A stretch of 64,000 nt of DNA from an uncultured Gemmiger sp. (GCA_944388215.1 CALXHT010000009.1:1-64000), one strand, 5' to 3'. Counted from the stretch's first letter, positions 7,478 to 15,118 are shown. Numbers and translations: made by a program. Notes: generated by a model not told the origin, from the letters alone.

Positions 7478-7735
7478 TCAGGCCGCACGGCCGCCGCGCA
7501 CCACCCGCAGCTGGACCGGACGGGCCGGCACGGTCGCAGGCTCCTCCTTCTCCTGGGGCGGCAGCAGCATGCCGCAGGCTCCATTCAGGATCGTCAGGCC
7601 CGCTATTCCCAGCACAACGGCTGCCCACACCGGCAGCTGCCCGGCCGCCGCAGCCGGAACCAGCACCAGGAACAGCAGCGCCGATGCCGTCGCCGCCAGC
7701 TTGCCTACCAACGCCTTCCACCATGCCTGTTTCAT
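7478..7735 (-). CDS. Small two-TM membrane protein, divergent from an S24 repressor
   Basis: 85 residues of no recognised family. Two hydrophobic segments, about residues 13-32 (ATASALLFLVLVPAAAAG) and 36-57 (VWAAVVLGIAGLTILNG), are followed by a cytosol-type tail with EKEEPATVPARP and a basic end. AAGGAGG stands 8-9 nt before the ATG. It has a near-perfect promoter with operator-like repeats over the start of transcription, shared with the divergent XRE-S24 repressor. A damage-inducible or repressor-controlled membrane effector is a reasonable inference (compare yneA beside lexA in Bacillus), but no LysM or toxin motif is present. Confidence 0.75.
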   Translation of the reverse strand: MKQAWWKALVGKLAATASALLFLVLVPAAAAGQLPVWAAVVLGIAGLTILNGACGMLLPPQEKEEPATVPARPVQLRVVRGGRAA

Positions 7736-7787
7736 CCTGAATTCCTCCTTCTATTCTTGTCAGGGTTCTCACCCGCCGCAAGCGCAA

Positions 7788-7845
7788 GAGACAACCATTC
7801 GTTGTTTGTTGTCTCTACTATAATACTACTTTTAGTTGTTGTCAA
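7788..7845 (-). promoter_or_regulatory. Promoter and operator-like repeats of the small membrane protein gene
   Basis: Minus-strand TTGACA (7845-7840), 17 nt, TATAGT (7822-7817). Across and after the start point lie GAGACAAC (7788-7795) and its inverted copy GTTGTCTC (7808-7815). TTGTTGTC also occurs twice as a direct repeat (7806-7813 and 7836-7843), the second inside the -35. The arrangement suits a dimeric repressor blocking polymerase; the S24 protein next door is the obvious candidate. Confidence 0.75.
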
Positions 7846-7888
7846 GGAGTTTTTACAACTTTATTTTGAGTTATTTTGGATTTATCTC

Positions 7889-7917
7889 TTTACAAAGACC
7901 ACGTTGGGTTGTATAAT
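7889..7917 (+). promoter_or_regulatory. Promoter of the XRE-S24 repressor gene
   Basis: TTTACA (7889-7894), 17-nt spacer, TATAAT (7912-7917), 57 nt before the ATG. Confidence 0.8.
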
Positions 7918-7974
7918 GAATCTAACAAATGGATTTCCTATTCTTCACCCTGTTTACAAGTAAGGAGTTCCGCC

Positions 7975-8604
7975 ATGTTTGCAGATCGTCTGAAAGAGGC
8001 CCGCAAGGCCAAAAAGTACAGCCAGGCCGAGATTTCCCGGATGCTGGGCGTCACCCAGCAGGCTGTGGGTAAGTGGGAAACCGGTCGTTCCACCCCGGAC
8101 CCGCAGACGGTGGCCCGTCTGGCCGAGATCCTGGACACCACCGCCGATGTGCTGCTGGGTCTGCAGCAGAGCCCTGCCGACTCCCCCGCCGTGGGCCGTT
8201 ACGCTTTCAGCCGCTATGCCGAATGCCTGATCCCTGTGGTGGGCACCGTCCGGGCCGGTTACGGCGCCCTCGCCTTTGAGGAAGACTACGGCAAGGAGTA
8301 TGCCAGCGTCAAGGACCCGCAGAACTATTTCTATCTGGTGGTCAAGGGCGACAGCATGGAGCCGCGGATCTCCGACGGCGACCTGGCGCTGGTCCACCGC
8401 CAGAACACGCTGGATAACGGCGACCTGGGAGTGCTGGTGTACGGTGCCGACGGTGAAGGTACCCTGAAGAAGTACATCCAGCGCGGCAACTCGGTGGTGC
8501 TGCACCCCTTCAACCCTGCCTACGAGGAACTGGTCATCAAGGGCGAAGATCTCGATCACCTGTACATTGCCGGCAAAGTGGTGGAGACCAAAGCCAAATG
8601 GTGA
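7975..8604 (+). CDS. XRE-family / peptidase S24 LexA-like repressor
   Basis: 209 residues. An N-terminal XRE helix-turn-helix (about 5-60; YSQAEISRMLGVTQQAVGKWETG) is joined to a C-terminal S24 domain. The Ala-Gly self-cleavage site is in GTVRAGYGA, the nucleophilic Ser in VKGDSMEP and the general-base Lys in GTLKKY. Proteins of this type cleave themselves on RecA filaments, like LexA and phage CI. ATG at 7975 follows AAGGAG. It is divergent from a small membrane protein gene and upstream of a DNA-repair radical-SAM pair. No phage genes are nearby, so it may be the cell's SOS regulator or a local one. Confidence 0.9.
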   Translation: MFADRLKEARKAKKYSQAEISRMLGVTQQAVGKWETGRSTPDPQTVARLAEILDTTADVLLGLQQSPADSPAVGRYAFSRYAECLIPVVGTVRAGYGALAFEEDYGKEYASVKDPQNYFYLVVKGDSMEPRISDGDLALVHRQNTLDNGDLGVLVYGADGEGTLKKYIQRGNSVVLHPFNPAYEELVIKGEDLDHLYIAGKVVETKAKW

Positions 8605-8684
8605 TTTCCCGCTGACAAGGTTATTGTAGCAGTTCCCGCATCCTATAATCGGGACTTTTGAATTCCGTTCACAGAAAAAATGCT

Positions 8685-8734
8685 GCCCGCGGCACGGCTT
8701 GCAAGACAAGCCTATGCGGCGGGCTGTATTTTTT
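8685..8734 (+). terminator. Hairpin with T-run upstream of the radical-SAM gene (terminator or attenuator)
   Basis: Outer helix GCCCGC/GCGGGC (8685-8690, 8719-8724) and inner GGCTTG/CAAGCC (8696-8701, 8707-8712), then TTTTTT at 8729-8734. A TATAAT box lies upstream at 8644-8649 and the next gene starts at 8761, so it may end the repressor transcript or attenuate the next one. Confidence 0.65.
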
Positions 8735-8760
8735 ATACCCTTTTTCAGGAGAAAGATACC

Positions 8761-10125
8761 ATGGACCTGGGTGAAAAACTGGAAATCCTGGCCGACAGTG
8801 CCAAATACGACGTAGCCTGCACCTCCAGCGGTGTGGACCGTCCGGGGCGGCACGGCAGTCTGGGCAGCTGCGCGGCCGCCGGCATCTGCCATGCCTTTAC
8901 CCCCGACGGGCGCTGCGTCTCGCTGCTCAAGGTGCTGTACTCCAACGCCTGCTCCTACGATTGCCGCTACTGTGTCAATCGGCGTTCCAACGACCGTCCC
9001 CGGGCCACCTTCACGCCCCGGGAACTGGCCGACCTGACCATCGGTTTTTACCGCCGCAACTACATCGAGGGGCTGTTTCTGTCCAGCGCGGTGCTGGGCA
9101 CCCCCGACCGCACCATGGAACTGATGATCGAGGCGCTGCGCATCCTGCGGCAGGAGTACCATTTCAACGGCTACATCCATGCCAAGACCATTCCCGGAGC
9201 CGATCCGCTGCTGGTGGAACGCATCGGACTGCTGGCGGACCGGCTTTCCGTCAACATCGAACTGCCCAGCGAGACCAGCCTGAACCAGCTGGCACCCGAC
9301 AAGAAAAAGAGCGCCATTCTGCGGCCCATGGGCCAGATCGCCGTCAAAAGTGCCGAGAGCCGGCGGGAGCTGGCCGTCTACAAACGGGCACCGGCCTTTG
9401 CCCCGGCCGGGCAGAGTACCCAGATGATCATCGGTGCCACGCCGGAAAACGATCTGCATATTCTGAACCTTACCGAGGGGTTATACAAAAAATACGCGCT
9501 GAAGCGCGTCTTCTTCTCCGCCTATCTGCCGGTGGTGGCTGACGAGCACCTGCCGGCCCTTTCCACCCGGCCGCCGCTGCTGCGGGAACACCGCCTCTAC
9601 CAGGCGGACTGGCTGCTGCGGTACTACCATTTTTCTGCCGGGGAATTGCTCAACGAGGAGGAGCCCAACTTTGATCCCTATCTGGACCCCAAATGCAACT
9701 GGGCCCTGCGGCACCCCGAGTTCTTCCCGGTGGAAGTCAACCGGGCCAGCCGGGCCGAACTGCTGCGGGTGCCGGGCATCGGCCCCAAAAGCGCCACCCG
9801 GATCGTCCAGGCCCGCCGCCTCCAGACGCTGGGACTGCCGGAGCTAAAGCGCATCGGGGTGGTGCTCAAACGGGCCCAGTATTTCATCACCTGCAGCGGC
9901 CACACCCCCGGCCACGGAACCCGGGCCGAGATTGCCGGGGCACTGCTGGACCCCAAGGCTTTTGGGGTGGGAATGCAGCAGCTGAGCCTGGACGATTTTG
10001 CGGCCAAACCGCTGCCGTCGGCGGCACCGGCCGTTCATCAGCTGGCCGACCACGGCATGGACGCCCACCAGGCGGCCCGCCTGGTGCGGGAGGAGGCGCT
10101 GACATGCCTTACCAAGCGAATGTAA
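8761..10125 (+). CDS. Putative DNA modification/repair radical SAM protein (TIGR03916-like)
   Basis: 454 residues. The radical-SAM cluster motif is CSYDCRYC (near residue 64) within VLYSNACSYDCRYCVN. A C-terminal helix-hairpin-helix, EVNRASRAELLRVPGIGPKSATRIVQ (about 325-350), suggests DNA contact. This matches the family predicted to act in DNA repair beside uracil-DNA-glycosylase-type partners; no reaction has been proven. ATG at 8761 follows CAGGAGAAAG. The next gene overlaps its end by 22 nt, so the two proteins are likely made together. Confidence 0.88.
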   Translation: MDLGEKLEILADSAKYDVACTSSGVDRPGRHGSLGSCAAAGICHAFTPDGRCVSLLKVLYSNACSYDCRYCVNRRSNDRPRATFTPRELADLTIGFYRRNYIEGLFLSSAVLGTPDRTMELMIEALRILRQEYHFNGYIHAKTIPGADPLLVERIGLLADRLSVNIELPSETSLNQLAPDKKKSAILRPMGQIAVKSAESRRELAVYKRAPAFAPAGQSTQMIIGATPENDLHILNLTEGLYKKYALKRVFFSAYLPVVADEHLPALSTRPPLLREHRLYQADWLLRYYHFSAGELLNEEEPNFDPYLDPKCNWALRHPEFFPVEVNRASRAELLRVPGIGPKSATRIVQARRLQTLGLPELKRIGVVLKRAQYFITCSGHTPGHGTRAEIAGALLDPKAFGVGMQQLSLDDFAAKPLPSAAPAVHQLADHGMDAHQAARLVREEALTCLTKRM

Positions 10126-10886
10126 CCGACACAGCCTACCACTATGACGGCAGTTTTCCGGGGTTCTTGTGTTGCATTTTCGAGAGTTTCTCCCGACGGG
10201 AGATCCCTGCCGCCGTCTGTCCGCCCCAGGAAGCCCAGATGACGCTGTTCGGCGTGCGGGAGATTGTCACCGACCTTTCCCATGCCCGGCGTGTGGCGGC
10301 CGGGCTGGAACGGCTGGGACCGATGGTCCGTGACCGCCTCACCACGGGATTTCTCTGCACCGATCCGGGCAAGGACCTGAAGCTGCTGCGCTTTGCCCGG
10401 CTCTGCTTTGATGTGGGACCCCGGGCCGCCCAGATGCTGGGCCACGCCGATGCGGCCGATGCCTTCGCCATCGAGCGGGCCGTCAACTGTGAGGCCCACC
10501 GCTATATTGAATTCATCCGGTTCGAGGAGCGGGACGGTATGCTGGGCACCGTCATCCATCCCAAGCACCAGGTGCTGCCCCTTTTGCGGGGGCACTTCTG
10601 CAGCCGCCTGCCCGACGAGGATTTCCTCATCTTCGACGCTACCCACGGCACCGCCCTGCTGCGCCGCAACCGTCGGGTGGAATACCTGGCCATGGACCAC
10701 TACACCCCCGCCGCCGACGCGGAGGAACTGAACTGGCAGTCCCTGTGGAAGCGTTTCTTCAAGGCGCTGACCATCGAGGAACGGCGCAACGAACGGCTGC
10801 AGCAGAACCATGTGTTCAAGCGGTTCTGGCCCGATATGTGCGAGATGCAGCCCGATCTGCCTGGTACGCAGGCCAATCACTCATAA
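10104..10886 (+). CDS. Probable DNA metabolism protein, DUF4130 / TIGR03915-like
   Basis: 260 residues, start overlapping the radical-SAM gene. The opening YHYDGSFPGFLCCIFESF and the late segments EERDGMLGTVIHPKHQVLP, FLIFDATHGTALL and KRFFKALTIEERRN match the partner family of the repair radical-SAM protein; in some genomes it is fused to a uracil-DNA glycosylase. No glycosylase domain is present here. The 3' end overlaps the converging BlaI-type gene by 10 bp, with no terminator between. Confidence 0.88.
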   Translation: MPYQANVTDTAYHYDGSFPGFLCCIFESFSRREIPAAVCPPQEAQMTLFGVREIVTDLSHARRVAAGLERLGPMVRDRLTTGFLCTDPGKDLKLLRFARLCFDVGPRAAQMLGHADAADAFAIERAVNCEAHRYIEFIRFEERDGMLGTVIHPKHQVLPLLRGHFCSRLPDEDFLIFDATHGTALLRRNRRVEYLAMDHYTPAADAEELNWQSLWKRFFKALTIEERRNERLQQNHVFKRFWPDMCEMQPDLPGTQANHS

Positions 10887-11269
10887 TCATATTCGGGGTT
10901 GGCGGCCTGGTACTCTCCCAGCCAGCGCAGCAAACGCTCAATGTCGGCGTAACCGATGCGGTCGGTGTCCGCCAGGGCGCGCACCATGCGGCGCAGGTCG
11001 CCGCCGTACAGCGTTTTCAGGTGGGCCTCGCTGACCGCCCCACAGTAGGTCAGCCGCCGCACCAGCGGAGTGTACAGGTTGCGGTTGCCCTGCTTTTCCG
11101 GGCGGACAAAAGACTTCTTCTCCAGCCGCAGCAGAAAATTCAGCAGCGTGGTGTCCGCCCAGCGGCATTCCGGCGGCAGCTTGGCCGCGATCTCCCTCCG
11201 GGTGGCCGCCCGGCCGCAGTCCCACAGCGCCACCATTACCTGTTCTTCCCGACGCGATAAAATCTCCAT
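10877..11269 (-). CDS. BlaI/MecI/CopY-family transcriptional repressor (orphan)
   Basis: 130 residues. Winged helix with ILSRREEQVMVALWDCG at the start, then a dimerisation tail. Such repressors control beta-lactam resistance, copper export or other stress genes and are usually inactivated by a BlaR1-type sensor protease; none is adjacent. ATG at 11269 is preceded by GAGGA. Three palindromic sites of the BlaI type lie directly upstream, so autoregulation is likely. What else it controls is not evident. Confidence 0.88.
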   Translation of the reverse strand: MEILSRREEQVMVALWDCGRAATRREIAAKLPPECRWADTTLLNFLLRLEKKSFVRPEKQGNRNLYTPLVRRLTYCGAVSEAHLKTLYGGDLRRMVRALADTDRIGYADIERLLRWLGEYQAANPEYDYE

Positions 11270-11283
11270 GTCTGTTCCTCTTT

Positions 11284-11409
11284 CTACATTTGTAGTAATA
11301 TTCTGCATTTTATTTTACATTTGTAGTAGTTAAATTGTCCATAGGGCAGATTGCACAAATTTCAGCCTTTGTTTTGTATCTGTATACGGGTTTTCTTTTA
11401 CATTTGTAG
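11284..11409. promoter_or_regulatory. Three BlaI-type operators upstream of the orphan repressor
   Basis: CTACATTTGTAG (11284-11295) and TTACATTTGTAG (11315-11326 and 11398-11409) are near-identical palindromes of the TACA-NN-TGTA type bound by BlaI/MecI/CopY proteins. The first two lie between the repressor start and its probable promoter; the third is 72 nt further out, towards serC. Confidence 0.75.
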
Positions 11410-11495
11410 TATATACTGTTTTCGCTGGGAAAACAGTTTGCCGTTTTACAGAAACATCCCGTCTTTGGGCCGCCTTTTTTCGGGATTTTGCCCGC

Positions 11496-11524
11496 TTGCC
11501 GCCCTTTTGGCATCTTCGTATAAT
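11496..11524 (+). promoter_or_regulatory. Promoter of serC-serA
   Basis: TTGCCG (11496-11501), 17-nt spacer, TATAAT (11519-11524). Transcription should begin near 11531, which excludes the in-frame ATG at 11527 as the serC start. Confidence 0.75.
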
Positions 11525-11553
11525 AAATGCATAGCCGCTGCGGCGCGGCGCAA

Positions 11554-11579
11554 GGCAGCCGCGGAACCGGCTGCCTTTT
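11554..11579 (+). terminator. Terminator-like hairpin in the serC leader (possible attenuator)
   Basis: GGCAGCC (11554-11560), 8-nt loop, GGCTGCC (11569-11575), then TTTT. It lies between the serC promoter and its ribosome site. A GC-rich stretch just upstream (11534-11550) could form a competing fold. Confidence 0.5.
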
Positions 11580-11604
11580 GAATTGTGAAACGGAGGAGAC
11601 CATC

Positions 11605-12702
11605 ATGGCAAGAGTATACAACTTCAGCGCCGGCCCGTCGATGCTGCCGGAACCTGTTCTGAAAACCGCCCAGGCGGAACTGCTGGATTACCACGGTTCC
11701 GGCATGAGCGTGATGGAAATGAGCCATCGCAGCAAATGGTTTGACGAGATCATCCAGAATACCGAGGCGTCCCTGCGCCGGGTGCTGAACATTCCCGACA
11801 ATTATAAAGTGGGCTTCTTCCAGGGCGGCGCCACCCAGCAGTTCGCCATGGTGCCGCTGAACTTCCTGACCACCGGCACCGCCGATTACCTGGTCACCGG
11901 CAACTTCAGCAAGAAGGCCGCCGAGGAATGCGCCAAGTTCGGCACGGCCCGCATCGCCGCCAGCAGCAAGGACAAGAACTTCACCTACATTCCCGACGTG
12001 AAGGCCATCGACTACGACCCCAACGCCAGCTATATCCACATCTGCCAGAACAACACCATCTTCGGCACCAAGTACCGGGAGGTCCCCCAGGTGGAGGGCA
12101 TTCCCCTGGTGGCGGACATGAGCTCGATGATCTGCTCCGAGCCGGTGGATGTAAGCAAATACGGTGTCATCTATTTCGGCGTGCAGAAGAATATCGCCCC
12201 CGCCGGCATGGCCATCGCCATCGTCCGGGAGGACCTGCTGGGCAAGAGCGCCAAGGGCCTCACCCCCGAGCAGATTCCCACCATGATGAACTACACCACC
12301 CTGCTGGCCAAGGACAGCATGTACAACACCCCGCCCTGCTGGTGCATCTACATGACCGGCCTGGTCATGGACTACCTGGAGCATGAGGTGGGCGGCCTGG
12401 AAGAGATGAAGCGCCGCAACGAGGCCAAGGCCAAGGTGCTCTACGACTATCTGGACAGCCAGGACTTCTACCACAACCCCGTGGAGAAGGAATACCGCAG
12501 CCTGATGAACGTGACCTTCACCAGCCCCGACCCCGACACCGACAAGGCCTTCTGCGCCGCCGCCACCGAGGCAGGGTTCGTCAACCTGAAGGGCCATCGT
12601 CTGGTGGGCGGCATGCGGGCCTCCATCTACAACGCCATGCCCGCCGAAGGCGTGGACAAACTGGTCGTCTTCATGGAAAAGTTCCGCAAAGAGCACCAAT
12701 AA
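11605..12702 (+). CDS. serC: 3-phosphoserine/phosphohydroxythreonine aminotransferase SerC
   Basis: 365-residue PLP aminotransferase making 3-phosphoserine from 3-phosphohydroxypyruvate with glutamate. The opening YNFSAGPSMLPEPVL is diagnostic; FFQGGATQQF contacts the phosphate/PLP and Lys195 in IYFGVQKNIAPAG is the Schiff-base lysine. Length is normal for the family. ATG at 11605 follows CGGAGGAG. serA follows after 21 nt, giving the first two steps of serine synthesis. An upstream in-frame ATG at 11527 has no ribosome site and lies at the promoter. Confidence 0.95.
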   Translation: MARVYNFSAGPSMLPEPVLKTAQAELLDYHGSGMSVMEMSHRSKWFDEIIQNTEASLRRVLNIPDNYKVGFFQGGATQQFAMVPLNFLTTGTADYLVTGNFSKKAAEECAKFGTARIAASSKDKNFTYIPDVKAIDYDPNASYIHICQNNTIFGTKYREVPQVEGIPLVADMSSMICSEPVDVSKYGVIYFGVQKNIAPAGMAIAIVREDLLGKSAKGLTPEQIPTMMNYTTLLAKDSMYNTPPCWCIYMTGLVMDYLEHEVGGLEEMKRRNEAKAKVLYDYLDSQDFYHNPVEKEYRSLMNVTFTSPDPDTDKAFCAAATEAGFVNLKGHRLVGGMRASIYNAMPAEGVDKLVVFMEKFRKEHQ

Positions 12703-12723
12703 CCGGGGAGAGGAAGCACAACT

Positions 12724-13884
12724 ATGTATACCATCAAAACACTGAACGCCATTTCGCCCACTGGTCTGGCCAAGCTGCCGGCCAACCAGTTTGAGATCGA
12801 CAATGAGGCCACTGCTCCCCAGGGAATCCTGGTGCGCAGCGCCGACATGCATGACGCCCCCCTGCCCGAGAGCCTGCTGGCCATCGCCCGGGCGGGTGCC
12901 GGCACCAACAACATTCCCATCGAGGAATGCACCAACGCCGGCATCGTCGTCTTCAACACGCCGGGCGCCAACGCCAACGCCGTGGCGGAACTGGTGGTGG
13001 GTGCCCTCATCGCCGGCAGCCGCAATATGGTGGACGCCGTCCACTGGGCCCAGGGCCTGAAAGGCCGGGACACCATCGCCAAGGACGTGGAAAAGGGCAA
13101 GAAACAGTTTGTGGGCCCCGAACTGCGCGGCAAGACACTGGGCGTCATCGGCCTGGGCGCCATCGGTTCCCGGGTAGCCAACACCGCCGTGTCCCTGGGC
13201 ATGGAAGTGCTGGGCTATGACCCCTACATCTCCATCGACGCTGCCTGGAGCCTCTCCCGCAGCGTGCAGCACTGTGTGTCGCTGGGGGATATGCTGCCCC
13301 GCTGTGATTACCTGACCATCCATGTGCCCTACCTGCCCACCACCCGCCACACCATCAACGCCCAGACGCTGGCCATGTGCAAGGACGGCGTGCGGGTGCT
13401 GAACTTCGCCCGCGGTGAACTGGTGGATAACGCCGCTCTGCTGGACGCCCTGGACAGCGGCAAGGTGGCCCACTACTTCTGTGACTTCCCCACCGAGGAG
13501 CTGCTGGGCGTCAAGGGCGTGGAGTGCACGCCCCACCTGGGCGCCAGCACCCCCGAGAGCGAGACCAACTGCGCCGTCATGGCTGCCGCCGAGCTCAGCG
13601 ACTACCTGAAGAACGGCAACATCACCCACAGCGTCAACCTGCCCGATGTGAGCCAGCCCCGGGTGGGCGGCCGCCGCATCTGCATCATTCACAAGAATAC
13701 GCCGGGCGCCATCTCGGCCATCACCGGCATCCTGACCGCTGCCCACCTGAACATCGAAAACATGGTGAACAAGAGCAAGAAGGACGTTGCCTACACCCTG
13801 CTGGATGTGACCGGTGAGATCACCGACACCCTGGCCGCCGAACTCAGCGGCATCGAGCCGGCCATCCGCGTGCGCGTTCTGTAA
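12724..13884 (+). CDS. serA: D-3-phosphoglycerate dehydrogenase SerA
   Basis: 386-residue NAD-dependent dehydrogenase, first step of serine synthesis. The NAD loop is GVIGLGAIGSRVA (about residues 140-152); FARGELVD and TPHLGAST carry the catalytic Arg and His region. The C-terminal ACT domain (about 318-386, ICIIHKNTPGAISAITGIL) allows serine feedback. It is the short form of the enzyme, lacking the intervening domain of long SerA proteins. Ribosome site GGGGAGAGG; operon with serC; ends at a strong terminator. Confidence 0.94.
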   Translation: MYTIKTLNAISPTGLAKLPANQFEIDNEATAPQGILVRSADMHDAPLPESLLAIARAGAGTNNIPIEECTNAGIVVFNTPGANANAVAELVVGALIAGSRNMVDAVHWAQGLKGRDTIAKDVEKGKKQFVGPELRGKTLGVIGLGAIGSRVANTAVSLGMEVLGYDPYISIDAAWSLSRSVQHCVSLGDMLPRCDYLTIHVPYLPTTRHTINAQTLAMCKDGVRVLNFARGELVDNAALLDALDSGKVAHYFCDFPTEELLGVKGVECTPHLGASTPESETNCAVMAAAELSDYLKNGNITHSVNLPDVSQPRVGGRRICIIHKNTPGAISAITGILTAAHLNIENMVNKSKKDVAYTLLDVTGEITDTLAAELSGIEPAIRVRVL

Positions 13885-13900
13885 GTTTTTCCCAAACAGC

Positions 13901-13932
13901 AAAAGCTCCCGGCAACCCGCCGGGAGCTTTTC
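13901..13932. terminator. Bidirectional terminator after serA
   Basis: AAAAGCTCCCGG (13901-13912) pairs with CCGGGAGCTTTT ending at 13930. It serves serA on plus and the 57-residue gene on minus, whose stop is 3 nt away. Confidence 0.85.
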
Positions 13933-13934
13933 CG

Positions 13935-14108
13935 TTACCAGTGCATCTGCTGAACGGCCTTGTCCAGGTCCACCAGCGTCTTTTCGGCGCCTTTGGCCAG
14001 CTTGTGGACGGTCTTGCGCATCTGACGGCGGTCCTGGGTGGCCATACCCATCACCGCGGCGCCCACCGCCATGCCCACTGCCGCCGAAGCCATTGTGGAA
14101 AGATTCAT
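13935..14108 (-). CDS. Small hypothetical protein (57 aa) with N-terminal membrane segment
   Basis: A short gene with a textbook AAAGGAGG site 8 nt before the ATG at 14108 and a terminator directly after the TAA. The product opens MNLSTMASAAVGMAVGAAVMGMA, an Ala/Gly/Met-rich hydrophobic segment of about 20 residues. A basic amphipathic stretch follows (QDRRQMRKTVHKLAKGAEK), ending DLDKAVQQMHW. It resembles small YtxH-like membrane-anchored proteins in layout only. Function unknown; the flanking signals make it a real gene. Confidence 0.8.
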   Translation of the reverse strand: MNLSTMASAAVGMAVGAAVMGMATQDRRQMRKTVHKLAKGAEKTLVDLDKAVQQMHW

Positions 14109-14287
14109 ACTGTGCCCCTCCTTTGCTTTTCAGGTACGGCCTTAGCATGTGTTGTTTCCGCCGTTTTATGCGGGATTTGCTCCCAAAAATGGGCTGAAAA
14201 GTTTTCTTTCGCCCCGATACGCCTTTTTTTGTGGGGCCGTTTGTGATAGAATCGTAGAGAAATCACACAACAGAAGGATCTTTGTCT

Positions 14288-15118
14288 ATGTCCAATGCTC
14301 CCAAAACCGTATTAGCCATCCATGATCTGCCCGGATTCGGACGGGCAGCACTCTCGGTCATTGTGCCGGTGCTGTCCTGCCTGGGCGTGCAGGCGGTGGC
14401 CCTGCCCACCGCAGTCCTCTCCAGCCACACGGGCGGACTGGGCACGCCGGCCAAAATGTCCAATCCCGGCTACGGTCCCGCCGCCCTGGCTCACTACCAC
14501 CGGCTGGGCCTGCATTTTGACTGCATCTACTCCGGGTACTTATCCGATCCTGTCCAGGCCAAACTGGTGGAACAGGCCTTTGAACTGTGGCCCCAGGCCT
14601 TCAAGGTGGTGGACCCCGTCCTGGGGGACGGCGGCCGTCTGTACAAAGGTCTCGGCGCCGAGATGGTGCCCGCCATGTACAATCTGTGCAGCAAGGCCGA
14701 CCTCATCACCCCCAACGTGACCGAGGCCGCCCTGCTGCTGGGCGACCCGCTGCCTGGAGTGGGCAGCGCCGAACAGGCCGCCGAGCAGACCGCCCGGCTG
14801 ACCCGCATCGCCCCCCAGGTGGTGGTCACCGGCGTGACCGGCGTTTCGGGCGGACGGTGCATCGGCTGTGTGGGTGCCGCCCGGGGCGGGCAGGGGTACT
14901 TTGTAAAAACTCCGCTGATTCCTCGGATGTACCACGGTACCGGCGACATCTTCGGCGCCGTGCTGGTGGGGCGGATCCTCCAGGGCAACGTGCCCCAGGC
15001 CGCCGTGCAGGCAGCCGCCGCCTTTGTGGCGGACTGCATCCGGATGACGCCGGAGGGTGCCGACGAACGGCTGGGCGTCTGGCTGGAAGCAGCCCTGCCC
15101 GGACTGATGGTGCAGTGA
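14288..15118 (+). CDS. PfkB-family pyridoxal/pyridoxamine kinase-like protein
   Basis: 276 residues. The opening LAIHDLPGFGRAALSV, FDCIYSGYLSD, VVDPVLGDGGRLYKG, LITPNVTEAALLLG and the catalytic HGTGDIFGAVLVG match pyridoxamine kinases of the PdxK/PdxY/ThiD branch, which phosphorylate vitamin B6 vitamers with ATP. The ATG at 14288, 9 nt after AAGGA, is preferred to a TTG at 14282. A hydroxymethylpyrimidine kinase role is less likely but not excluded. It stands alone, 40 nt before trmL. Confidence 0.88.
   Translation: MSNAPKTVLAIHDLPGFGRAALSVIVPVLSCLGVQAVALPTAVLSSHTGGLGTPAKMSNPGYGPAALAHYHRLGLHFDCIYSGYLSDPVQAKLVEQAFELWPQAFKVVDPVLGDGGRLYKGLGAEMVPAMYNLCSKADLITPNVTEAALLLGDPLPGVGSAEQAAEQTARLTRIAPQVVVTGVTGVSGGRCIGCVGAARGGQGYFVKTPLIPRMYHGTGDIFGAVLVGRILQGNVPQAAVQAAAAFVADCIRMTPEGADERLGVWLEAALPGLMVQ

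Noticed and set aside
7975..8604. Prophage remnant around the S24 repressor
   Set aside because: No integrase, excisionase, Cro-like or structural gene and no att-like repeat within 10 kb; neighbours are chromosomal housekeeping genes.
11527..11604. Longer serC starting at ATG 11527, or a leader peptide there
   Set aside because: The ATG lies 3 nt after the -10 box, upstream of the expected transcript start, with no ribosome site.
11446..14148. A 900-codon minus-strand frame over serC-serA
   Set aside because: Antisense to two clear enzymes; repetitive Gly/His/Ala composition and no motif.
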